From assembly GCA_020310875.1 (NCBI GenBank), contig CM035417.1, positions 89,588,199 to 89,652,198 on the forward strand: a stretch of DNA of 64,000 bases. The letters are read 5' to 3'. Positions 22,441-33,050 of this stretch are shown here, one piece after another (the stretch's first letter is position 1; the number at the start of each line of letters is the position of its first letter). Source of the DNA: Ceratopteris richardii. Taxonomy: Eukaryota; Streptophyta; Polypodiopsida; Polypodiales; Pteridaceae. The position numbers were made by a program, and so were the translations under genes. The notes below the pieces were generated by a model that worked only from the letters and a program-made list of their open reading frames with translations, ran no database searches and was not told where the DNA came from.

Positions 22441-22739
22441 TATATATATCCACAAGATGAAGAGTTCCTCATTTCTTGACTTAACATATCTAGATGTGGA
22501 AAATTGGAACTATTTTCTTCTCTTGAATCTTTACCATGATATGTACTTCCTAAATGGGTAATCTACTGGATGGAACGTCAAATCCATGTGTACCAACATC
22601 CACTTGTCAAATCAATCAAATTCCCAAACTAGCACACAATCTACCACACAACAAAATGAAACCATATCTCCTAGCTCAAGAATCCAGTTCCTTTTCCCAA
22701 GGCCAATTTTATAGTCAAGTAGAGTAGCTAAATGTAAGA
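22441..22739. other. Short spacer, nothing recognised
   Basis: AT-rich sequence between the Copia B 3' LTR and the Gypsy gag relic. No reading frame or repeat was identified. Confidence 0.35.
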
Positions 22740-23500
22740 GGAATTTATTGGATTGGAACTTGCACCTAGTATACATGAACTAGAGTTTTGGGACATGTTA
22801 AGAGATGAACAAATTAATGATTGGTTCACACAATTTGAAGCCTTTGATCTAAACCTAACAATCATCAAGAACTACTTTAGCATGGTTTCACTTGCTAAAT
22901 ATTCAAGATCTTCAAAGCCCCGATGACTTCTTGAGAGCATTTTTCAATGTTTTTTCAAATTTAATATTAGACATGGCTCGATTCTTCACCTTGAAAGTTT
23001 CAAACAAGAACCTAGTGAATCAATCAAAGATGCACTAAAAAGGCTCAAAATGTGCATGACACAAAGCACTTCAAATATTGCCACTCAGAGACTAAATTGA
23101 TTGCCTATTTTCCAGATGGGCTAGAAAGTGCCAATCTATAAACATTGGTGTACCCCATGATGCCCAAAACCCTAGTCAAATGCCTTCAAAGTTTTATTGA
23201 AATTGAACATGACATGGTTTATCTCATTGGTTCCACTATAATGCCAAAAAAAAAATCAAAAGTCCTTCCATGGTAGAAGTGGAAAAAATCATCATACCAA
23301 ATTTGATCAAGTGAGTATGACAAATGAAGCCAATGGAGTACCAAATGAGACAAACATTAGTGATAGTGAAGAAGACATTCTTGTTCAAGTAGTCACCAAG
23401 GCCCAAGCAAAGAAAAGATCCCAATTCAATGACAGAAATTTCAATATGTCCACTAGTGATAAAGAGAAAGAAACATGTGGCAAAAGACATTAAGAAACTA
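22740..23500 (+). pseudogene. Ty3/Gypsy-type gag relic
   Basis: In shifting frames this gives retrotransposon-gag-like text: F-K-F-N-I-R-H-G-S, then 'ESFKQEPSESIKDALKRLK' (about 22990-23050), a segment like D-G-L-E-S-A-N-L, and a charged tail (23311-23493). The order and wording resemble the capsid region of plant Gypsy elements, but at least four frame changes are needed. The identification is moderate; the gag around 28670 is a separate relic. Confidence 0.5.
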
Positions 23501-25399
23501 GATACAAGAGGATGAAAAAATTAACTAGAGATCCAAGTCAAAGAGGCTCAAGAGGAATCCAAAATTTATAAGCAAGATAATGAGAAACTAGAACAAGAGG
23601 TTTAGCAAGCTAAATCATCATTTTCCTATATGTTTGATCCAAATCTTGAGCTAGTTCTACAATCCTACCATAAATGTTTCCACAAAGGTCGTAGACAAGA
23701 ACAACATGAGAACGTTTACCCTAATCTAGATTTAGAAAGAGAAATCCTGGTGGTCTACATTCAGATGGATGAGGTAGCTGAGAAGATCACGGAATGGGTT
23801 CCTCCAATCTTTCGATACATATGCATTCTTAAAGATCCATCTTAAAGATCAATATTAAAGATTGACCGATCAAGATTGGCTCTAGGAATTTCCATTGGAG
23901 ACTCAAGAGCATGTATTTCTCCAAAGCCTTGAAGTACCCAAAGAATCTTTTGATGTAAACAAACCAATGATAAGGAGATTCGTGAACTACATATTGGGAT
24001 TCATAAGGAAATATAAGTTTGGGATGATGTACAAGAATAGAAATGGAAAGAAATGCTAGAAGAGGAGTCATCCTTCCTAGAAATCAATGTCCAAGAGCCT
24101 CCACAAGAAGAGGACACTATTTTTCTAGATGCCTCTATGGTATCAAATTTTGAATAAGCTATAGCCCAAAGTCTAGGGTCTTATGCTACTTAGGAGAATA
24201 TGAAGAAAGGTTTGAATGCCACGAAACCACCATGTTATGCACCCAAGGAGGGGATCAAAAACATAAATCTCACAAGTAACTCTTTAGGAAACCATTTCCT
24301 AATCCAAAGGAATCTACCCAACAATCACACCCTCATCAAGCTCAAGTATAAAACACTCCAAGTATTGTTCCAATTCTTACAGACAAAGTGGGAGAATTCA
24401 GTGAAGGAGATGAAGAAATATATGATTCTTCCCATTGATTATAACATAGTGACCACAAACGCCATCATATATTTGGGAGTAAGTGTAGGAAGAGGGGCAA
24501 TAGAGCTATGGGTTAAATGGGGAAAATCAGCTTTAAGACCAACTCACATGAAATCTCAAACAAGAAAGCATATGGAAAGACCAATATTTGTTTTTGATGC
24601 TATAACTCTTACCACATATGGAGTTAATTTTGAACACACTTTAGCAATCTACCAATTTGTCAAATCCAACAATTATAAGGTTCTCTTAGGATTTTGATTC
24701 CCAAGGTAGTAAAAAGCCATACAAGAAGGGGGGGAAAGTATCTATACTCACAACACACAAGAGTTACAAGAATGTCAATTTACATGAACTTTCATACAAA
24801 GATATTCTTCCTTTGATTTGGAATCATCCACAATGAGAATGATGATGAAAATTTCATTTCTATTCATTGTGGCAATACAAATGATCCAAACTAGATGAAT
24901 TAGGATTCACAGCTTTAACTATTTCCTGATGCAAGAAGAGAAGATGAATGTGCAAATGATAATGAGCTTGATATCCTCGATAAGAATCAATAGGATATAG
25001 ATGATCCTTCTTATGTTAAACAAGTGCTCAATGATGAACAATTTTATTCACATTCATATACTGAAATATACATCATTATGAAAAATAACCCAATCATAGA
25101 ACAAAGAACCTTCAATTACTATATGAAAACACAAAAAACATTAATATTTCCATAATAGACCCCAAATATTCAATGTTCCATAAGTGATAACATGATCTCC
25201 ATTTGAGAAAGAAACTAAAATCACTTGATATAAATAAAGCAGACATGGATGGCTAGCCATATGTCCTATCAATGAACAAAAAAAAAGCATGTTCCATGTA
25301 AAAACACATGCATGGAAATTTATCTTGGAGGAGTTAAATTATTGTGATCATGAATGATATGCAAAAATTAAGTAATCATAATGAGGCATTAATGAAGTC
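23501..25399 (+). other. Unassigned, possibly Gypsy internal region
   Basis: The longest open stretch is 24200-24697 (165 codons), ending '...FEHTLAIYQFVKSNNYKVLLGF'. No conserved domain is recognised. It lies on the same strand as the gag relic upstream and may be its spacer region, but no protease or RT follows on this strand. Confidence 0.3.
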
Positions 25400-26810
25400 T
25401 TATGGATTTACTGTGATTCTTTAATTATAAAGTAAGGGGAAGTGCCAGATAAGAAAACTTCTATCAAACTTTCCTTAGAAACTAACCAACCCAAGAAAAG
25501 AGTGCACATCATTGGATTATTGAGTTTTTTTTACCATTCTACAATTACTTTGACTTGGTTCTCCATGGACTCCTTGATTAAAAATTTTATGCCCTAAATA
25601 TTTAGTTTACTTTGGAAAAAGTAACTCTTTACAAGATTGGCATAAAGTGTTTCCTTATGTAACAAACTAGAAACTATTTCTAAATGCTTCTTATGCTCCT
25701 TTTCACTCTTAGTATAAACAAGTATACCATCAAAGAAAACAAGAATAAAAGCTTGATAATCAAGGAAAATATTATTCATCATACATGAAAATGTAGCAAG
25801 AGCATTTGTAAGTCCAAAGAGAATTACCACAAACTCATAATGGCCAGATTGAGTCCTAAAAGCAATCTTGTAAAAATCAACCTTGTAAATATTGATCCGT
25901 GTCATATGTATCTAATGATAGCCAAATTTAAGGTCAATCTTACTAAAGATGTGGGCTCCTTCAAAGTTTATCTGCAATTCATCTATCCGAGGGAGATGGT
26001 ATCTATTATTAATTGTGATCTTGTTGAGGGCTCTATAATCAATGGAAATCCTATAATTTTTTTTATTTTTCTCAAGTAAGAGAGTGGGTTCTCCAAATGG
26101 GGAAGAACTAGGCCTTATAAGTCCTTTCTGAAGTAAATCCTTAACTTGGTTTCCAATTTCCCTTTGGTGAAAATGGTCATGCCTATAAGGTGCTTTATGA
26201 GGAGTAGAAATACTAGGAATTAAATCTATACTATGGTCAAAGGATGCTAGAGATGGTGGTAGTTTATAAGGATAATTAGACATAAAACAATCCTTATAAG
26301 TAGTCATAAAAGTTTTATGTGGAGTAGACAGGGTATGAGTATAATCATTTATGACATTTACAAAAATGATGCATGAATTGTAACCTTTCCTAAATGCATG
26401 TTTTACTTGAGTATGACTAACTGATGGGAATGCTTGGAAGTCATGCTTTTTCGAAAAAGAAATGAGTTGAGCTTTCAATTCAAAATGAAATGTATGTGTA
26501 TGGTAGACAATAAGTGGGCTATAATGATGATGAAAAGGCATACCAAGTATAACATCATAAGATAGCAATTAAAAATGTTTGTGCATCACCATATGAACCT
26601 ATACAAATCTTAATGTCATGCACTTCACTTGTTACATTATATGAACTTCCGTGAAATACATCCTTAACTTTATACAAGGAAGGAAACATCTTTAATTTGA
26701 GTTCTTTCACGAACAAATGTGAAATAAAATAATCATAGTTGTCATCCTCATGTAGGATATTAATTATTTTATTATCAATAGTATTATACAACCTTGGAAG
26801 TGTCAATCAT
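25400..26810 (-). pseudogene. Ty3/Gypsy protease-reverse transcriptase remnant (inverted)
   Basis: Reading leftward: protease-end region (26555-26806, then D-V-I-L-G-M-P-F at about 26560), linker, and a clear RT: H-R-H-D-H-F-like block, 'LLQKGLIRPSSSPFG', Y-R-I-S-I-D-Y-R-A-L-N-K-I-T, F-S-K-I-D-L-K-F-G-Y-H (25912-26568), then F-G-L-T-N-A-L-A-T-F and the catalytic block (25594-25905). The catalytic F-x-D-D reads F-F-D-G, so the second Asp is lost. Traces of the post-RT motif (H-S-F-L-G-L) reach about 25450, after which the element is truncated. RNase H and integrase are absent. Confidence 0.85.
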
Positions 26811-28659
26811 CACATTTTTGTACGATGAAGGCATTTGAGATCGGATTCTATGCAACCACCGATGTCTTGGTGTTTGGTGGCCAACAAATTTTGGTACCCT
26901 CTCACGAACTAGTGGCCGAGTATTTCCGGAGTCTTGCACCATTTCTTAGTACCCTAGTCCTAGAATTTTTGTGATCTAGAATCTCAATCTCTGATTCTTG
27001 CATGTATTTTCAATTTCCCTTTTGATCTTTGATGGTACCTAATTGATTCCACTACTTCTTCCCATGTCCATTGCCTTAAGTACATCCCATCCTTCCCACC
27101 ATAAATGATCCCTTTCCATCTATAGCACCTTTTTAGTTAGATGTGCTGATCTCGATAGATATTATCACATCTCACCCCTACAAAATCTCAACTCCTCTAC
27201 TGTTACAATGAATAATGATGGTACAATATGGAAGCTCAAGTGTGCATAGGACTTGAAGGAACTCGGCAAAACAAGTTTTCACCCTTTATCAGAAGGCATG
27301 AGGAATGCACATAGAGAGAGATATACAAAGAGAGGGAGGCAATGAGATACACTTACATATATGCATACACATACTTGGAGAAGGAGAGCCTAGAGAGAAA
27401 GATACTATGAGGCATATGCTAAGATACTAGCATGCATGCAAAGGTGAATGCATCATAGCATTAAGGGAAGGCAAGAATTTCTGAGGAAGATAGATACAGA
27501 AGAAGTGTTAGTTTGCAAAATAGAAAGTGTTGTGTAAGTTCATAGGAGGAGATGATATGAGAAGTCAAAGTTGTAGTCTATGGATAGAAGGAAGTCTGCT
27601 TTGCATGCATATGAAGAGTCATGTTATGCGCGGAGTAGAGAAGGTGCAGCAATGGCTCTTATGCGCATAGAGGCAGGCTAGACATAGGAGAGAAAGTAGA
27701 GTTATTAGGTGAGAGTAAGTCTATTCAAAGAAATAGAGAAGGATCATCAAAGAGAGGGTGTAGTTGTCCAGTGGAGGTCCTTCCAACAATAAAAAGATAT
27801 CGGCAGTACCAGAGTGTGCCATTTGGGAATCACTCAGAGTCAAGGTCCGATGAGGATGGCAAAGTTGTGGAACCTTCGATAGAAGAGGTGGCTATTGTGG
27901 GACAAGGACATCCTACCATCCCTTTCTCCCAAAACAATACCCCAACAATCATGCTGACTAAGGATAGTGGTCATTTTCTACCTCTTGGATTGGTGCCTAC
28001 AATATTGGTACAAAAGTCCTAGGAGACATCAAAAGATCTAGCCCTAGAGCACTAGTGCTTCTATATTGGTTTCCTATTCGAGTCTATCTTCATACCCTAC
28101 ATCTGCCCTACCAGAAGATTATCTTAATCGCTTCATCATTGTGGTGATATCCTCTCTACCTAACAAATACTCCACCATCTTGCTGATAGTGTGCCTTTCT
28201 ACACAAATAATATCCTACCTACTACCTTGATTGTGGAAACAAAAGGTGTGTGCAATAGCCTTTGGGTAAGCTCATAATATTAATGTTTGACTATTGTTCC
28301 AACACACAATGCTCCCTACTCTTGTAGCTTGTATTCAGTCTAATATATCACAAGTTTCTCTCTATCTCTTTGTCTCTTCTTTGTAGAAATCATGTGTTGA
28401 AACAAGTTAATCCCTCATTTCCTTGATTTTTGAACAATAAACTATCCATTAGCCAGTAGCAATGCCATGTCATAAATGAATAATTCTTTCTTGTAATTAG
28501 TTCTAGAATTAAATGGTCCAATTTGTTCTTGTAATTGCTAACATTACTCTTACAATTGCATTTTTTCGCACCTCACTTAGTTTTGTACAAACACCTAATA
28601 GAGTTGCCAACTGCAATACTATTAGTCAAAGTATGGAGCCCAACCTAGTAAAGAGAAAT
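26811..28659. other. Unassigned sequence, no gene supported
   Basis: 1.85 kb without a recognisable domain. 27290-27760 is purine-rich with many GAGA stretches. The frame at 27771-28022 (83 codons) has no known motif. It may hold LTR or leader sequence of the flanking Gypsy relics, but no paired repeat was found. Confidence 0.35.
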
Positions 28660-30541
28660 AGCAACCCTCATGTCTAACATCAACATTAATTGTCAAATCT
28701 TTAAGGGAGTATTAACTAAAGACCCAGATGATCATGTGAGAAGTTTCCTTGCATTGTGTGAGGGTCCTGGTTTGGAACGAGTAATGATGCAATTATGGCT
28801 CTATTTTTGGAAACATTTGATAGGAGAGCCAATGAGTGATTCACTCAATTTGAAGAAGACCACTTTTTCATGTGGAAAGAGATGAAGGAAGAGTTCTCTG
28901 TAGCTTTTCGTCAAGGAAACTCTATAGACAAAGTACTTATCAAGCTACAGAAGCTTCATTTGAAGAAATATGAATCCTTTGATCCCTAGTTAATGACGAG
29001 GACAATGGCCTTGGTGACCAAATAATCAGACACACATGGTGATTTGCTCATCAAGTAGTGGTTTTAGGAAGGGCTCCCCCTCAACACAAGGCACAAGCTT
29101 TGAGACTTGTTGGTGCCAAACGTTCCGTTTGAATAATTCATAGCCATGGCAACTCGAATCAAGCAAGCTTGCATTCACTTTAATGAAGCCAACTCACATG
29201 TAGGATGGTGGGAAGCCTCTCAAATACAACTCAAAAGAGATTTGGATGTCTTTTGGGCACATCCAAGGTTTGTAAACACTGAGGAAGACAGGTTGCAAAA
29301 GCTCTGATGAGAGCTTGAAGAACTTAGAGAAAGGGAAGCAAAGGCCACTCTTTGGTGTATAATATTTCATCAACAAAGGCATCCCCATGCTGAGTTCCCT
29401 TACATGATCATCTACCAATTGTGTGGAAAGATGGGGCAAAAGGCTAGAGGTTTTATTATTTGAAAGGGATGGTAGAGCCATAGCCTCCCACGTACTGGAG
29501 ACAAGTAGCCATGAGTTCTCAGAGCTCCATGCCTATGATGCAGTCCATGGCTACTACAAAAGGTTGTGTTCTCAATAATGCTCCTAGATTGTTGCTATTT
29601 TATTCATCTCCATCCAACTCTGGCATGTAGAATGGCCCTATGTATTAGAGTGGTGGACTTAGGAATTGACCCTAGCCACCAATCATGTGTTACAAATGCA
29701 GTGAGCATGGACATATTTAAACTAGATGCCTTCTATCAAAAAATATGCCAGCTTGCACAAACTGCCTAGAACTATGTGACCACTATACTGAAGATTGTCT
29801 AAAGCATGCCTCCACAAGCCAAATAAACAATCCTTTTCATGTTTTTGTAGAGTAGCTCCCCAACAATGCATACCACTTCAGTCATCTACTACTAACAATA
29901 TGTAACTTAGGGAAATATTTCATATAAGAGTGTGCATGAGAGCCTAACGAGTACTGGAAGAAGAGCAAGGGATGATGGAAAACAGAGATACGAGCTCCTA
30001 GAAGCAAACCAATTTCAATTAGGCATCCAGTGTAGAGCAAGAAACATCAATATGTGGTTAAGAATGAGAGGAGCGAGGTTATAGTGAGGAATCTAGCATA
30101 GAGAGGATACTTCAATGTCGAGAAAGAAAGAGCAAGAAACTCTTATATCTGACTAGGCTATTGATGTTGGTAATGGGCAAGACAAAGAACAAGGTCAGGA
30201 GCAAATCATAGATGATGCCTTCTAAATGGCCCAAAGTGACATGGAGAACAATACCCCAAAGCTGGCAACAAGTATACCCACAAATCCTATCTCAATAACC
30301 CATATAGTAAAGAACACCTACCAACAAGTTAGTCTTTATGATTTATTAAAGATGGATGCTCGACCTCTAGGCAAAATTTTGAACCTACTAGCATCAATGG
30401 GAGCACCAACATGTGTAAGTGGCAGTCTAAGAACATGTCTCATGATGCAAGCTCCGTTAACCAATTATTTGATCCCAAGAGTAGCTATAAGGATAGTCAT
30501 GCAAGAAATCATGGGATTCATTAAAGATGACGGGTAAGGTA
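28660..30541 (+). pseudogene. Second Ty3/Gypsy gag relic, cut by the Copia-3 insertion
   Basis: 28670-28885 reads like a Gypsy gag N-terminal core (D-P-D-D-H-V-R-S-F-L-A-L-C). After a frame change comes 'MWKEMKEEFSVAFRQGNS', typical of the capsid. At about 29684-29727 a zinc knuckle is visible, CYKCSEHGHI-stop-TRC, with an internal stop. 30226-30537 is a further open segment (S-L-Y-D-L-L-K-M near the middle) where the gag-protease linker would be. Homology stops at 30541/30542, exactly where the Copia-3 LTR starts. Confidence 0.6.
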
Positions 30542-30805
30542 TGTTACCGTTAGTGTCCATGTGAAAGGCCAAATGGCCACTGGACACTTCTTTGTATATG
30601 TTCTTTAATAAAACATATAGTGGCCTGGTGAGTCACTGACTGTAAGTTCGACTGCATTTGTAAGACCTAAGAAGTATATCTTCGTGCTCCCTATGTACTT
30701 TGTTTTTCTGCGTATTCTGCAGCCTCTGTGCGGAGTAATATGTGCGGCCTTAGGAGCTTGGTTTTCTACTCCGAGCATATCGTCGTGAAGCTCTCAAGAA
30801 GGAGC
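30542..30805 (+). repeat. 5' LTR of Copia-3 (part alignable to the 3' LTR)
   Basis: Starts TGTTACC and aligns to 36157-36420 at about 90% identity, including an AATAAA signal (about 30609). Beyond 30805 the two copies diverge, so the true LTR end is unknown; the 5' LTR may run on toward 31900 with the 3' copy truncated. Confidence 0.85.
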
Positions 30806-30954
30806 CCCCCCCCCAGGGTTTCTCCAAGGCTTACGACTAAGGCGGCGACCAAGGCATAGACCTTGGCATACCTTGTCATCCGAGTCACTGAAGTCACCAT
30901 TGGTGCCGTTGGCTGCGCGCGAGGGAGGACCTCAACGATCAAGGAACATAGAGG

Positions 30955-31046
30955 CTCCCGGTACTTCCTAGGAGATCACCCATCCCAGTATTGTTCCCCC
31001 CAGAGCTCGCTTAACCGTGACAATCTCTTGCCACTAAGCTACACTC
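30955..31046 (-). repeat. 5S rRNA-derived segment with an adjacent tRNA-like A-box
   Basis: On the minus strand, 31016 to 30960 reads GGTTAAGCGAGCTCTGG..., then GGGATGGGTGATCTCCTAGG and AAGTACC. This follows the plant 5S rRNA internal promoter in order: box A (GTTAAGCGTGCTTGG), intermediate element (GATGGGTGAC), box C (CTCCTGGGAAGT). Just upstream on the same strand GTAGCTTAGTGG (about 31031-31042) fits a tRNA A-box. It is not a functional 5S gene because the 5' half is absent. It may be a Cassandra-like 5S-bearing LTR part or a 5S-derived SINE. Confidence 0.65.
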
Positions 31047-31059
31047 TTGTGGTGTCTGA

Positions 31060-31959
31060 AGAAGGGGAAAGACTAAGGTTGACATTACCTTGAACATGTT
31101 TTGGTCCCTCAACGCTTCATTCTTTACTTTCAAAGCCTATTTTTGAAGCATTTTTGGGTGTCTTTTGGAGCCATATTGGAGGACTTCAGCACATAGTTCT
31201 CTTCACACAGGTCCAAGAACATCAAGAAGAGTGTTCTTTGTACCTTTCTGACAATAAATATCAACCTTTGGGGCTGTGTTTTCAGCCACACTCGTAAAAC
31301 TACAGGTCTCTTGAAAGGTTTCAGTTTTGGTGGGAGTAGTTGCTGCAAATTTATGCAGGTTTTTTTAGCCTAAAATATCAGAGTTTATAGACACTTGCAA
31401 GTGTTATTGGCTAGATTTTGGGCTGTATACTCACCCTTTAGTGTCATTTTACTGCATATATTGAGCACATACACACTATGTACGCTTCTGTGGATACCGC
31501 TTATGTACGTCCATGTGGTCATTGATATACTGGTTACGTTCTCTACATAAATCCTTCTACATTTGATAAAGAGGGTCGTGGTGAGGTTTTCTTAATTGGG
31601 AGACACCGAGATTTCGGGGTCTCTTCGGTGATGCAGATGGAAGACTTACCCAGTCTCACCATAGGAGATGTATGATAGTTGTTCATAGTGCTCGATAAGC
31701 CTAGTTGGCTTCTATTGGGTAACTGATTATATGCAGTGGAGTCAGTGATTCACTATACAGGAAAACATGTTAGTACTCATAATTTTATGATATTTTGACA
31801 CTGGTCATACGCTCATTTTGTAGAGGATACTGTGGCAAAATTTTTCCAGATTTGTGGTTTTCTCAACTATACAGTGGTCGATTTACTCCTTGATACACTT
31901 ATTCATTAGTGTTTGGACTCTTCTAGCTCCATTATCATTCTATTCATTTCTCTACCATC
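31060..31959 (+). other. Copia-3 leader or LTR remainder, no gene
   Basis: Non-coding sequence between the 5S-like segment and the gag ATG at 31960. No standard primer-binding site was recognised, so the boundary between LTR and leader is unresolved. Confidence 0.4.
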
Positions 31960-32977
31960 ATGGCATCAGAGGTTTTAGGCACATCCGGTGGATCAGGGTC
32001 TAGTGCTAGTGTTCTGAGGAGGAGCTATAACTTGCACGGCAAAGACCATTTTGAGATCCAAAAATTTGATGGCACAAACTTTGCTCTATGGAAGAATCAG
32101 ATTAAAATGTGCTAATTCATAGGAGGCAATGGAAGCCAGTAAATGGAATTTCAAAGAAGCTTGGTGACATGGATGAAGATGATTGGGATGAGTTAGATGA
32201 AATGGCTAGGTCTACCACTCGCTTGCACCTGGCAGATAATGTTTACTTTACAGTATTAGACTGTGAAAGTGCAGAGGAGCTTTGGAAGAAGTTATGCAAT
32301 ACATATGAAAAAGAGACGGCATCAAGTAAAGTCTATCTGATGAGAAAATTATATGACCTTGTATGAAGGACACAGATAGTGTTGCTGCTCATCTGAATGA
32401 GTTTGATGCTATATTCTCTCAGTTACAGGCTCAGAAAATGGATATGGATAATGAAATGAAAGCACTATTGTTGTTATGCACCTTGCCATCATCATGGGAT
32501 ACGTTTTGCACAGCTATTAGCAATAGTGCACCTGGTGGTAAACTCGTCTATGATGACATATGTGAAGCACTCTTGAGTGAGGAGATTCGCAGAAAATCTA
32601 TGGTTGGCACTCCAAGTGGAGATGCATATAATGTTCGTGATTCTTACCAAGGAAAGAATCAACAACGTGGCAGGAGCAAGAACAAGGAAAAGAATGGTCA
32701 ACGGAATAAGAGTAGAAATAAATCAAGGAAGAGGGATATCGAATGCCATTACTGTCATAAGAAAGGACACATGAAGAAAGACTGTTATGCATTAAAGAAT
32801 GCTAAAGGTAAAGGACAAAATGTTGATGGGCATGTTAAACAGTTACCTGCACCATCTACTTCGACTGTGAAGATTGAAGAAATTAATGCTATTTTTGATG
32901 ATGCTGATGTGTTGACACTTGATAGTACTGTGCCAGCTGAGGATTTAATGGCTGATTCTCTTTCCCACACCACATAG
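31960..32977 (+). pseudogene. gag of Copia-3
   Basis: The ATG at 31960 opens 51 codons (through F-D-G-T-N-F-A-L-W-K, the usual Copia gag start) to a TAA at 32113. The frame then shifts to 32109-32366 (UBN2: A-E-E-L-W-K-K-L...Y-L-M-R-K-L-Y-D-L) and again to 32363-32977 (H-L-N-E-F...L-L-C-T-L-P-S-S-W, then a basic region and a perfect zinc knuckle CHYCHKKGHMKKDC at about 32743-32784). Capsid and nucleocapsid parts are all present but split into three frames. Confidence 0.88.
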
Positions 32978-33050
32978 AGAATGGTTCTCTAATTATGCAG
33001 CAAAGTCTCTTGGTACCGTGAGACTTGGTGACTCTTAGCAATGTGATGTT
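32930..33050 (+). pseudogene. Copia-3 protease remnant
   Basis: The aspartic protease active site (normally D-S-G-A/C) is damaged by a small deletion: the sequence reads D-S-L-S-H-T-T and stops at 32975, and the following residues continue in another frame, which has a further TAG at about 33037. The protease is not functional. Confidence 0.6.

Noticed and set aside
24200-24697. 165-codon frame as a host gene
   Set aside because: No known domain, surrounded by Gypsy relics, and no sign of splice structure or promoter; kept only as unassigned sequence.
27771-28022. 83-codon frame with I-M-L-T-K as a protein gene
   Set aside because: No motif, no homologous copy in the window and no neighbouring coding signal.
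30955-31046. Functional 5S rRNA gene
   Set aside because: Only the 3' half with the internal promoter is recognisable and it is diverged; the 5' half is missing.
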